Assembly (NCBI GenBank): GCA_014155875.1
Contig: JACEFZ010027765.1
Location: 79,501-143,500, forward strand
DNA from: Cepaea nemoralis
Lineage: Eukaryota; Mollusca; Gastropoda; Stylommatophora; Helicidae
Reading direction: 5' to 3'
Length of the DNA: 64,000 bases
Positions 35,701 through 49,681 of this stretch are shown here, in pieces. A program made the translations under genes and the position numbers. Below the pieces are notes generated by a model that searched no databases, had not been told where the DNA came from, and saw nothing but the letters and a program-made list of their open reading frames with translations. Positions within the stretch are counted from its first letter, which is position 1. Each line of letters opens with the position of its first letter.

Positions 35701-38700
35701 ACGCATGACTGCTTTCTGAATCTACGTTGTGTTTAATGTCAGAAACATTAGAGCTATCTAACAACGGTAGTCCATCTGAATTTAAGTCATTAAGTCCGGC
35801 GTCCGGATCACCTACTCTTCGTTCATACCTTCTTGTTTTGTTGTTAGCGCTGTCGTATTGTGTTATGTCACTACCAGATAGATCCTGGGAATTTACTTGA
35901 GGTAAAAATTCATCATCATTAGACTCTGGAGATCTTTCTTGGCCCACTTCGTGATTTTCTTGTTTCGCATCTTTATTACAGTCATCTAAGTAAATCTTCA
36001 TCCAGATGCCTGCTTCACCGCGGGCCCATTTATATTTTCTCGATGGCGTGGGCGAAACCGCCGGTGGTAGATGCGAACTGATGTTTTCGTTAGCAGCCAG
36101 TTTTACTTTGAATGATTCGCGAATAGCACAGACTCTGGACTTTTTAACCATTGACTTCCATTTATTAATGACACGCGCTCCACTGGCTATTTCTTGAGGG
36201 GTCATATTTGTGGTCACTGGCACCTCAAGTCGGCTGGCTTCGTTCTGGGGTGTCAGTGCTTTGGCGCGAGAACCAGAGCGATGTTCGCTAGCAGCAACTT
36301 TGCTTAAAAGCTCACACACTATTTCTAATATTAACGGACTTTTTTCTCTAGGAGGACCGTCAGGTTGTGGAGACAAGCTTAGTTTTCTAGGCGTTTGAGA
36401 CCCGCTGTTGTCTCCCTTTGACCACACATTGTGAGAGTCCCCGGGAATTAACAGTTTTTGTATATGTGACGGTGAGCAATGAACATGGCTGCTTGCTGTT
36501 TCCATGTTTATGTAAACACCGGTAGTACTGCTGTCTGCGGTGTCTGTCTGTATGTGTATGTCCGGGTCGCATGTTTGAGAAATTCTCTGTTCTGTTTCCT
36601 TTTCAATATCACTAGCGGTCATTTTGCTAATGTTAACATTAGGGGATGTACTGGAAACCAAGGACTCAACATCTAGCGAAGAGGAGGAAAGGCTACTTGA
36701 TGAGGGACTGACGGTCTTCTGTTCGTCCAGTCTCTGTGGTTGAAGACAAGCGCAGCCGCAGTCTGAACTCCTTTTATGAGAAAGACAACGCTGTTGAGAC
36801 GAACATGCATATGATATGTCACGCTCAACAGTTTGAGAATCATCGGGCGGTTCAACTGTTGCGTCTAAGGAGCGGTCGCTCTGTTTAACCGTATCACTTG
36901 CTATTGATAATGACAATGCTGATGCTACTGATGGCAGTGATGATGATGATGGTTGGCATAGTGATGCAGCATTTAACCTTACCTCTGGGTCCAATTTGTC
37001 CAGAAGAGCACAGTCGTTTGAACTTATAGTGTCCGTACCCAGGCTGCGACTGACACTATCAACTTCGCTGCAAATAACACACTTGTTTTCCTCAACTGCG
37101 CCGATCTTTTCATGAAAACTCGTACCTAAACCACTTAACTCGCCAGCATCTGTTTTAATATCATTTAATCCACGGAGTGTAAAAGAAGTGCTGTTCTGCG
37201 CGGAGAAACCCGCACCATGTGTTAAAATCCCATCACTACTAATAACATCCTCCACTTGAGATACAACGCCATCCTGGCAAGTGGAAGATGAATAACGTGC
37301 AGTACTCTGCACGTGCGCGCGCGCACTTTCTACACCACAATTATTATATTCATTGTTATAAAAGCTCTTCGCGATAACCTCCATGTCTTGGTATGTTTTC
37401 GGTAGGTAAACAGCATTAGCTTCCGCTGTCAAGGGCGTGACGTTTCCAGAAGATTCACCCGAAGCTAATGTGTTACAGCAATCCGACGAACCCGCTGAAA
37501 GCTGGGATCCAGTTGTTGTGTATTCCTCGGCTTGTATACAACACGGGCACGAATTTCCAAGTTCCAGGGGATCTGTATTCTGACCTAGATCCATCTGAAT
37601 GCTCGTAAATTGGTGTTCTGATAAGTCCTGGGGACATATACATGTGTGTTTTTCAGACGAGTGAGTAAGATATCGTTTTCGTTCGCCAGCTCTTGGTGAG
37701 TCACCGAGGGGTGCCGGAATATTTCTTATATCGCTAATCTCAACAGGTATTATCTCCTGGTCGTTTCTGCTAGTTTGACTACGAACATCACTGAATGTTT
37801 CTGTAGTCTCCAAATTAGTTTTCACTTCACAAAGTTTAGATACGTCGCATGCAGAAGCACACGGCTTAACTACTGATGCCATGTTCACACTGCTCTCTTG
37901 TGTTCTGGTAATCTCTGGTAAAATATCGAATTGTTCTATATGTATTCCAAGTTCTTTGCCTATTTCTCGAACATATTCTGTATCTTCAATACAAGATCCA
38001 GTTTTGCAAACAGAGTAACCAGCATCTTCATGGTGGGTAGTCTTGCCTTCAGAAGTTGCTGAATGACAGACACGCTGCATTCCAGAGCCCTCTGTATCAA
38101 CATATAAATATGTAAGGTTGTCGGTGACTTGATCTCGCGTCGTGTCTGGTTTGTTTACATCTGCCCAAGGCTTTTCTGCCGTTTCTATGTGACCCCAAAC
38201 GTAGGAGGGTAACTGGCGCCACATATTTCCTGAATATTCAACCCCTTTTATCGCTGGGTGTTCATCAAGGACTAGTTCCTCCGCCTCCTGGCCGACCATA
38301 TTTTCTTGCTCAGCCTGAACGTGCTTTTGCGTTCCACAACTGACATTTATAGTGCTGAGTCCTTCTACTTTCCCCCCGCCGGCATTAGATATTGCAGATA
38401 ACCCAGGCTTTAGATTGTCTCCCCTGTTTTCTTTTTTATTCAGAACTGGTATTCTCCTGGCAGTGGTATTCTGGGCACTCATCTTCACATCTGGCAGGCT
38501 GGTAAACACGCTCAGTGCTGCGCAAGCTTCCGTTTTATTACCTTTATTGAAGTCTACGTCCTGAGAGATTATCTGATCACAGTGTCTGTGAGCATTCTCA
38601 ATCTCCTGCACCGGTGATCTCATATCCGGGGATTTGATATCGGAAGAGTAGCCACTTTCAAACAGACTCGATCTGATATCGCGGGCGTCTGTCAGCGTTT

Positions 38701-41700
38701 TCTCCTGATGCAGGGAGAATTCTTCTGATCTGCACCCGAATATGTTTGTGGTACCTGGAAATAACTCCACCTCGAGAATGTCACTATCGGTGATTTTCAG
38801 GCTGTCTTGCGTTGACGGATGTGCTTTTTCTGACCAATGGTAAGATATAAGTTCCGAAGGTGAGTTCAACAAATCCGCACACGTTTTGGTAGCGCGCATT
38901 TCATTGGACGATGTCAAGTTGTTGCATTCAATTATCATCTTTGAATCTTCAAAAGTTAAATTACTCTCTTTATCTTTGCCTGTAACGGTTTCCGCCAGCT
39001 TAGAGTTAGGTCTTACGTCCGTTTTCATGTTTTTGTTGTCGTATTTTGTGCCAGGTTCCGCACTTTCTTGTTTCTGAACTATCTCAGTCTCCAGCGTGTA
39101 TCCATCTCCATTATTATTTACTGTTTCAATAAAATCCTCCATCGTGAAACTCTCATTTGACTCAAAACGTTGCTTATCTCCCAATCGCTTTCCTTCTTGT
39201 TTCACTATAGCGGCTCCAGATTCTCCAGTGATCTTGGCTTTGTGGTCAGTTTGTTGTTTCTTCTTCGGAAAATTATTACTTTTATTTATCGCGATAGAAG
39301 TTTGTTCATCATGCCAGTCTTTTGAAATGTCACGGCTCTCAGGAAGAAACTCGGACTGATTGTCGCCAAAAGGGTTTTCCAGAAGATCTTCATTCCCATG
39401 GAGCGGACAATTTATGTCATTGCCTTTAGAAAACAAATTGGTCTTAGGCAGGTTTTCTCGACTATATTTGTCTGTGACGTCTGTTTTAATTAGGTTTTCT
39501 CGGGTATGTTTGGATGACATGTCTGTTTTGTGATACGCTGTATCGCTTTTACGCAATGGAAGCGGTATTTGTAGTGGATGGTTTCCTTGCTTAGGTGAAT
39601 GCAGCTTCGACTGTTGTTTCTGTGATTGATCCAGGCTTTGCTGCGGTTGTAATGACGAACACACATCGATGTTCATTGACGTCTGTACACAAGGCGGCGA
39701 TCTACTACGTCGTGCAACAGGCTTCAACGACTGTGCTGATACTGTAGGATCTATAGGCTGCCAACGAACCGGTAGGTGGGATAACACTTTGTTTTCGTTT
39801 ATCCGTCTCTGTCGGGATTTCCTTTCGGCTGCTTCTGAAGATGAAAAGTACATGGATAATGACTTTAGATTTACGGCTGAAGCAGAATAAAATTCTGCAG
39901 CGTTAGCTGGTGCCTCGTCGCCATTTATGTTTAAATGTGTGGCCCTAGTTGTGGGCAGATATGATGAATGCCGTTTAGAATATGTGACTGGACCCAAGCA
40001 CGAGATTTGTGGACAGAGTGTCCGTGGTTGAACATTGGGACAAGACAGCGCGCGAGGAATTCTTGCTTTGTGAAGCGAGTGGTCTCTTTTAATCACAGAA
40101 TGACCGTCTACAGCCTTCAGGGAGATGGTTGTCATTCGAGTTGTACCCATTGTTGAGTGTTCTTCGTGGTACATTTGATCACTGTCGAGGCTTAAACGAG
40201 CCGCTGCTCTAGTTGATTTTGATAAGATGACGTTTGTTGCTTGGTATGCACTATCAGGTAATGTTTGAGCAACTGAACATGTTGGCGTAACAAATGCAGA
40301 TGTGTTGTTATTGAAAGTTGTTGTACTGCTACGTCGTTCATGCTTGGGTAGTCTGGGAGTTGAAGTGAAAAGCAAAGCACGAGTGTTGGTTGTGTTCTTC
40401 ACTGTGTTGTCACTGTTTAAATGTGCTTCATGCAAAACTTCTTGACCAACTGAACTCTTATTTGTGTCCTCCCAGCAAGCAACGTCTAAACTTATGGAAT
40501 CTGAAGCAATAAGCTTTGCCATCCCCTCGCCAGCCTTGCTCGTTCCAAAACCTTCAAACAGTGCCAGCTCTCTCGTGGAGGATGACACTGTGGCCATTAT
40601 GATATCCGAGGTAGCTGACTGGAAGCTGGATTCAGAACTAGCCATTGATTCGGCGTCATTGTCACTACTGACATCCTCAACATCATCAGCGGTAATATCA
40701 TCCATGTCCAAAATAGACTCCATGTTTTCAACGTAATCTTCAACGATGTCGTCATCACACATTGAGTTATCCTCGAACCCAGAATGTCTATGTTTCACAT
40801 TGTCAAGAGCGGACGTATACAATGACTCATTCATGCTAACTTCTGCTAGTGTTTTCTGGCGGAATCTCTGCAGGCCACAACCTCTCCTCATTTCATCCTG
40901 CAAATCCTCTGCCGTTTCTTCCTTACCCCCTTCTCTAACATCAGAATTGGAACTGGGCGGCGTACCATAAGAAACTATATCGCCGTGTCGTCCATCACTT
41001 GAATCGGAAAGCGACTTCGACATGTGGCTCGTTTCATAGCCACACCCATAAGCTCCAGGATAGAACGCGATATCGTCCTTGACAAAACACACGTCTGTGT
41101 TGTCACTGTCTGTCTCCTCATTGCCATTCTGGCTGACATTAGCATCTTCACGCAAACTTCCTTCTTCCTCGTCATCTTGAAAAAACGTTGCTAGCGAATG
41201 ACCAGTGTCAAGAGCGACGTCATCACGACCTTCATCAGGTCCCAAGTGTAGACCTCTTTCTCTGGGAATTCCCACACCACTCGGCCCATCTTCTAACTTA
41301 GATTTATGTGAAAACGATTTATTCCCAACCTGGCTGAAGTCTATAAACCCAGTATCGCTATCAGTTAAGTGGGAGGTGATGATAGTTGCTGTCATGTTTT
41401 CAACAGCCTCTGACGTATCGCTGATTATATTCCCACGATGACATCTGCCCTGTATATAATTATGGTTATCAGTGCTTGCTTCATCCCTGCCGGGCATAAT
41501 ACCACTGATGCTGTTATCATTAACAGGGATATTGCGAATGCTGTCATCACTGACAGGCAGAATATAATTCATGTATACCTTACTGAGGGGCATGTCATCA
41601 TTGGTGTTTTCACCACTGAGGGGTATTATATCAACGGTGTCGTCATTATTTACTGAAATAACACCCTCGATGTCGTCACCATTGTGGGGCATAATATCCG

Positions 41701-44700
41701 TGATATTGTTATCACCGAGAAACAGTATATCCTTGATGTCTTCATTATCCAGTGTCGTAATATCCGTGATATCTTCACCACTGTGGGGCATAATATCCTT
41801 GGTATTTTCATAATTAGTAAGCACATTATTTACACAGTTATCAGTGGTGTACACACTTTCTGTGGTACAGTCATCATTGACACCTATAATATGATTAATG
41901 TTTTCATCATTAACAAGCAAGCTATCAGCAATGGTTTCACTGCTAACGGGCATAATATTCACAATGCCTGTATCACTGACGGGCATCATATCCTGGGTGC
42001 ATTTATCCTTCGCGGGCACAATGTCATCATGTCCATCGCTGACGACTGCAGCTGCTTTACAACTTTCATCAGCGATGTGTGTACCGCTTTCATCTCCAGA
42101 CAGACGGGGGTTAATGTTCTCATTAACGCCGTTCGACACGCACGGGTCGCTGGGGTTAATCTGGCTGTCGCAGTCTGGCAGCAAATTAGAAACGGAGATG
42201 CTGTCTGGTTGATGTGCAGGATCCAGGGACTGGCTGATGTGTGTTTGCAACGTTTCACCGCAGGTTGATAGATTCATGTCATGCTGAGTGCTGGAAATGA
42301 GGTTGGGCAGCTGGACTGAATCACTTTCTTGGGGTAAAGCTGTGACAGGACAGGCGTTAGTTCGTTTGGTGTAATTGAAGAGTTGACGCTTTGTTGCCCC
42401 GCTAGACGTTGAATCTGAGCCAGTGGACGATGTAAAACTTGTTGTTTTCACTTCCTGGCCTGGTGTTGAAATGACACTGTTTTCGGTGTTCGTGGAAAGG
42501 GCGTCTAATGAATTCACATTCTGTGCTTCTATATCATGTATCTCTGAAGGAATCACATACTTGAGAGTGTTTGTATTACGGCTATCTGACGAAATCACGT
42601 TCTCTGTTGTCACATTAAGGCTATCAGATGAAATCACATTATGTGATGTCACGTTACGGCTATCTAATGAAATTCCACCATCACGTCTGTCCGATGAAAA
42701 CACATCCTGGGTTTCCACATCGCCGTCCGATGAAATCACGTCATTTTCAGTTTTCATATCACATCTATCGGATGAAACCACTGGATCCAGAATTCTCACA
42801 CAACACGAGTCGTCAAGTTCCTCGCGACTGCGACCAGAAATTTGATAACAACCACAACTTGTTTCAAAGTCAGCACAATACGAGCTTGAACAAGCGATGC
42901 ACCCTGCAAGTGTTGTTGAATGGCTGTCAGTTTCTCCACGTTCCAGTTTCTCGTCATCCTTGTCTTCACGGGTTTCTTTCCTTTGTGTGCTGCTGTTGTG
43001 TTTCACTTTCTCACGCGTGTCGGAGACGTTCGAAGGGAGAGCACTTTCGCTCACCCCCGGCGTAACCCGACACGCACCCGCTAATTTACTTGCCCCGAAC
43101 CCCCATTTTCCATTCTGCCTACCCCCGGTCTGCCGAGAGACGGGTGCAGGGGAAGAGGTCGTTATCTGGACGCGGACCAATGCTAAGCTATCAACACGGG
43201 ACACATCCAGGTCTCTCGTACTCAACACTGCACGTGCATCGGACTGAACAGGCTGTGGGGTTTCTATGTACGCTGTATCTGACCCGGATACCGGGGTCAA
43301 GGCCACATCGACACCATCTTTCTTTCCTACGGAATTATTCGCATCGAGTATTTTTATTCTTACATCTTCAGGCTTCGAATCACAATAATTAGCGTTGTCG
43401 TGAATATCTGCGCCTTCTAACCCAAGATTCACACTTTCATCACTTTCTGATATCGAGGATGTATCTTGTCTGCATGTCCAGTCAGGGCCTGTCTCTAGTT
43501 TTTCAACTGTAATTACCCTGTCGGTTATCGCCACATCGATACTGTCAATCAAATCCCGCGGTTCGTCTCCGGTTATAATTAGGCCGCTCATACCGCTTTT
43601 CTGATGTATGTTCCTTTTCACGTTCTCAATTATTGAGTTCTCCGGGCAGGGTGTTGTGTTGTCAGTTGTAGATATTAGCCAACCGTCACCAATGGCACTT
43701 TGCTGTAATACTTCTTCGTTTAAGCTTTGGATCGCGACGTCTTTCTCTTTACCCGCAACTGTTTCTTTCCCAGGTTTCCTAACTTCTGTTTGAGTTGTTT
43801 CCCTTACACCAATACTGCCTTTGAGTTGAGCATGTCCTTTCACTGATAAAATGTTCTTACCTCCCCTCGTTGACACATGTGTAACGTTTGATAGTCTAGA
43901 TTTTTCTCTTCCCGTGTTATCATTCGCACCAGGAGATGGTGTTGATATAGAGTTCTTAAGCAATGTCACAGCATCTGTTGATTTTGAAGTCTTTTGATTT
44001 GTTTTGTGCACTGGTGTCAGTTTAAGAGCGGCACCACTGTTTGATTTGCCTCCCCTCTTCGTTAATAATGCCCTTCCTGTTTGCGTCAAGCGAGAGTGAC
44101 CACGGGAAGACACGGAAGAGGTTACGGATAACTCCGATGTAATCGATGCCGTGTCGTCATCGAAACGACTATCGACCGAACTCTCCCTTGTCGAGGAAAC
44201 AGATCTAGCGTCTAGCGAACCGCCAAGTAGTTTTCGATGAGAAATTTCTCGAGAACTCTGCAGATTTTTTGCCATTGTGTTTCTAGTTCCTGGTTCTTGC
44301 TTGGAATTTTTTCCATCGATTTGTCGCGTCGTTGTTTTAATTTCTACTCTTCTTTGAAGTTTAGAATCAGCGACTTTATTTAGAACACTCTTTTCTTTAA
44401 ACTGTTGTTTGCTAGTGTCAAGAGTGTTGTGCTTCACTTCTTTAGCTTTTGTTTCGCCCGCCAAGCGAGAAGTGACGATTGTCCTTTTTATTTGATGCGT
44501 CTGCGTGTCGCCTTGACATTTAGGTTTTGGCAGTGTCGTAAGTTCGATTTTTATGTCACCTTTTCTACAACTAGCAACTAGCGCCCTTTCCGTCTGTTTG
44601 CTAGGCAACTGAAGTGACTTTTCTTTCACACGAATATTTTCATCTTCTTTGATATTTTTCTGAGACTTAATGTTTTTATGATCGATATCTTTAGAAACTG

Positions 44701-47700
44701 ACCCGTCTTGAGTGTCTAAAACCTCGGTCAAAGACGATTTAAGTTTTGCGTTTCCGGTAATGTCACCTTCAATTATGACCTTCTTGTAATGCTCGTCACA
44801 AAGAGAAACTGCTAAGTGCTCCTCTGAAACAGAGGCATCTTCGTCAAGAACATCATTGTTGATCCCATAGACAGTTTTAGAAAAATCGATTTCTTCCCGA
44901 CACGTAGACCAGCCCTCCCCCTGTAGTAGCGTGTTCTCTTTCTGCAGACAAGAAATGGTGGATTCCGCCAGTAACTGATCCTGTCCGTGCCACGCAATCG
45001 TCTGCACACTTCCCTTTCCAGACGTCACGTGGTCGGATTTATCGATCACAACTTTTCTCACAGTGGACTTGTTCTGCTCAGCTGGAAGTATGTTGTTGTA
45101 GGTATGTTGGTTTGCATTGAAACCTCCCATCTCTGAGGTTTTCTTGTTGGTGGAGGTGTTTGTTGATCTTTGACAGCTTTTGTTGTTGTCTGCTCTGCTG
45201 TTTTGTTCTGTTGTTCTTCGCTGGTGGTGATCTGCGATGCGTGTAGCATGAAGATCTGCTGAAGATGGCTTGGTCATTTGGAATCTTCCAGATTGTGAAT
45301 TGTTTTGTTTTGCATTCTGGCGTTTGACTACGGGTAATAATGATGGGGATTTATTCTGTGTCGCTCTATGTAACTGAATGGAGATATCCGTCGAGGCTTT
45401 AGTTGGTTGGTTGGAAAAAGATGATAATGATGATTTACAATGCGATGTCGGAGAAGGGTGTTTGGATGATAAAGCAGAGGGTAAAACTGATGATGACTTT
45501 ATTAGATCTGACGATGGCGGTTTTAAGGAAGCGATTTTTGTTCCTAATAAAATGGTTTTCTCTGGCTGCTCTGGGGTCTTCATTCTTTCATCTGAATTAA
45601 GACTGGTGTCCTTCGGATGTGGAGACACCGATTTACTCGTGTCCCTTCTGGAGGTGTTTATGGTCAACGTGGATATAGCAGCTAGTGGGGATGGAGATTT
45701 TGACTGGCGTAACTTCGACTGCGACACGCTACACATTTCTTCTGAAGAATTTGATTTTAAACTGATTTTACTACAACTGTCAAAACCAAGTTCTATACTC
45801 GGAGATTCTAAATATTTGACTGAGTGTGTCGGAGAGGTCGTGTCACTCTCAGATTGCGTTGGTGACGTCAAAGGTGATAGCACTTCCGTCGATGACAAAA
45901 TGCCCAAATTGTTCAATTTCTTCCGGTTGCGAGGCGATTTGATGCTAGCCGAGGAATCTGAGCAGATGTTTTCCTTTCTGGATGCTTTTCTCAAGAGTGG
46001 TGACATAACCGGAATGTTTTCTACCTCTTTATCCGTTGCACTCCGGCTAGTGTCTGGTGATAGGCCATGTTCTTGTGTACACTGGGCCCGCCGTCGGCTC
46101 TTTTCAGACACGTTTGTTGGGTGTATGACTTTGACATCCCCGTGTTTCTGTCTTCGGTGTGAAGCTTCCGAATCACCAACACCTACCTTAGATGTAGGCA
46201 AACTTTTCATTTTTAGCAGCTGAGACTGTGTCTGCCGAAGGAATCCCAAAGACATCGCGACCTTGGCAGTGTTACAGAATCTCCCAGCTGTTTTTGAAGC
46301 CACTTTCGTTTTTCCAATGAGATTGTTATCGTTTGCATCGTTTTCAGTATTTGCTTCGGCGTCATCTTTCAGAACTACCAGTATATTTCCCCCGGTTCCG
46401 TCAGGTTCTATACAGGTTTTAGACGCCGGAATGATCCTGTCTTTCTGGAGTCTCGATAGGGTTTTAGGTCTATTAACAACCCCCTGTTCGGCCATATCTT
46501 TTGCAACACTGTGGTCTTTCAGCAACTCTGATTGAACATTCTGGAGCGAACTACGCTTACAGTAGTTTTGGAAGTTGGCTGCGGGTAAAGTTCTGCTTGC
46601 AAAATATGGAATCTGTTTTCGACGGGAAGTACGAGAAGTCTGAACTGAAATGTTGTTTGATGTATGGGTGGCTTCCCAATCTTTAAGCTGTTGGAACTGC
46701 CTCAAAATACTAGACCGAGTGTGGCGAATAAAATTAGCCTTTACCGGACTTACTGACCTATTTAATTTACCACGTGCGTGACTTTGTAGCAGATTGCCGT
46801 TGCCTAATCCAAACAGGCCAACATCATGATTACTAGCGTCTTCTTTGAGTTCAACTATAGAATGTGCCAGCGGACCACTGCAGGAACTCGCCTTCTTGTT
46901 TTTACTACACAATGTATCTGCACATTGAAACAACTTACGATCAACAAGGCTAGAAAAACTCCTTGGGTTGCTGCTAAATGTTTTTCTCGTATACTTTATG
47001 TCTTTAGTTTTACACAACTGCAATGTATTCGCTTGTAATCCACGGACCAGATCTGACTGTTTCTTCTCGTAAACTAAGCTATGGGCCCTCCTTGCAGTTT
47101 TCCTATAACAAGCTCTGTTAGTTGCGTTAGTTCTAGCTCTTCTGCGGAGATGGAGATCTGTATCTGTAAGTTTTTCAGTACCGAAGTTACCATTCTGGAA
47201 AAGTGCCGCCTTGGAGACATTTCTGGGCACTCTTGGTGTAAGACCCACACCCACATTATCAACAATGCCGGCGTAACCTTTAGAAGTAACAACCGTTATA
47301 CTTCTTGCACATTCTGAATCATTAACAACATTACTCCTAGCACCTGTGCCAATTTCTGAAATTACATGGATGTGTCTATCAGAACTTTGAAGACCATGCT
47401 CTGCTTTCTGACACCAGAAGGGGAAAGATAGCGATTTTGACTCTCTGTCCTTAATCGAATGTTCACTGGAGGTTGCATTTTCCAGACAAACATTGCTAAT
47501 GTATCTTACGGAATCTCCTCCAGGCAGTGGACCGAATTTAGCGGCAACATCACGTGACAGCAAGATCGGCGACCTTTGATATGGGTTAGTGACAGACTGA
47601 CCCCAATATGGGTGTTCATTAATTACGTTAAGCTCTGTCTCTATCTGAGGAGATGAACATCTGGTACACTCCGAAGTGTGGAGATCCTTGTCCTTTGTGA

Positions 47701-48015
47701 CAGTAAAACACTCACAAATGTTGCAATCAGAATCAAGACCGTTTTTGCAGCCTGGCGGATGGATATTCTTGTCACCAAGGCGTGATTTGGCAAACGTGTC
47801 TGGACATTTTCTCAGAAAGTCGTCTGGTGTTTCTGTTCCCAGCCGACCTGCTATTACCTTAGCAACGGCACGTTCATCTGTGTGGTTGTCGTTTGTCTGG
47901 TTACAGACAGCGCCGTTCACCAGCGTTGTTTGATTGTTTTCCTCAGTTATGTCAGTGTTTACATCAAGCTGAAGTTTTGGCTGCGACAGTTGCGACTGAC
48001 CGTCGTTGGCATTAT
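32735..48015 (-). CDS. Giant internal exon (5,093 codons) of an unrecognised protein
   Basis: One uninterrupted reading frame runs 15,281 bp from a pyrimidine-rich acceptor above 48015 to a GTGAGT donor at 32734. No initiator ATG lies at the 5' edge and the frame enters from a split codon, so this is an internal exon (phase 1 in, phase 0 out). The product is rich in Ser, Thr, Asp, Asn, Glu and Lys. The first roughly 1,400 residues are basic with many SP/TP sites (for example KSPSPLAAIS), and the middle is acidic. Two repeat arrays lie at residues 1745-1858 and 1996-2180, with short Cys clusters scattered through. Two less disordered segments lie near residues 3890-4010 and 4655-4720. No domain of known function is recognised. 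Size and composition resemble giant neuronal cytoskeletal exons (ankyrin or MAP1/Futsch type), but I see no sequence homology. It may be a scaffold; the function is unknown. Confidence 0.93.
32887..32965 (-). repeat. Six-residue coding repeat (STIETP type)
   Basis: Four consecutive 18-bp units encode STIETP, STVETP, STIDTT and STADSA near the C-terminal end of the giant exon. Confidence 0.85.
41474..42028 (-). repeat. 17-unit array of an 11-residue repeat in the giant protein
   Basis: Residues about 1996-2180 split without remainder into 15 units of 11 and two of 10 residues (555 bp). Examples are KDIMPHSGEDI, TDIMPHNGDDI, VDIIPLSGENT and QDMMPVSDTGI. The consensus is roughly x-D-I-M-P-x-S/N-G/D-D/E-D/N-I. 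Hydrophobic positions 3-4 and 11 and acidic positions 2 and 8-10 are best kept. At the DNA level it is a diverged 33-bp tandem repeat. Confidence 0.92.
42440..42781 (-). repeat. Nine-unit array of a roughly 13-residue repeat in the giant protein
   Basis: Residues about 1745-1858. Units start V-I-S-S-D, for example DVISSDGDVETQ, NVISSDSLNVTTE and NVISSDSRNTNTLK. Lengths vary between 10 and 14 residues. The array lies about 137 residues before the 11-residue array and is unrelated in consensus. Confidence 0.88.
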
Positions 48016-48035
48016 CTGAAACAAATAAACATCCC
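48016..48035 (-). promoter_or_regulatory. Splice acceptor of the giant exon
   Basis: On the minus strand the intron ends TTTATTTGTTTCAG, then the exon begins AT, completing a codon started in the previous exon. The reading frame is open immediately after. Confidence 0.82.
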
Positions 48036-48221
48036 AGATTAACATGATATAGATTATTGTATATTCTAAAAAATAAACTACTAATTGGTATTGCTGTCTG
48101 AAGTCAAGGGGAAATAACAATATTAATGACCTGGGAATTATTGTTTGGCCAGTCGTAAATGTAGTCTTAATTAAGATGGATAACTATTATTACTACGACG
48201 GCAGCAGCGACAAGGGCGGCG

Positions 48222-49605
<1,384 letters not shown>

Positions 49606-49606
49606 G

Positions 49607-49660
49607 CCTAGAAAATCAACCTGGGGTTGATCGCAACGTCCTGCAATAGACATGCCATAG
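49607..49660 (+). repeat. SINE core-edge fragment
   Basis: It contains GAAAATCAACCTGGGGTTGA and CAACGTCCTGCAATAGACA, as in 31420-31465. Confidence 0.5.
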
Positions 49661-49681
49661 ATCTATCCCAGGCTCCTCTCT

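Noticed and set aside
41684..42268. 194-codon plus-strand frame opposite the 11-residue array
   Set aside because: Its openness follows from the 33-bp repeat on the opposite strand, so it is not evidence of an antisense gene.
45378..46223. 281-codon plus-strand frame
   Set aside because: Antisense shadow of the giant exon; no motif and no independent splice or start context.
32735..48015. Naming the giant exon as ankyrin, MAP1/Futsch or a KASH protein
   Set aside because: Only size and composition resemble these; no diagnostic domain or motif was seen.
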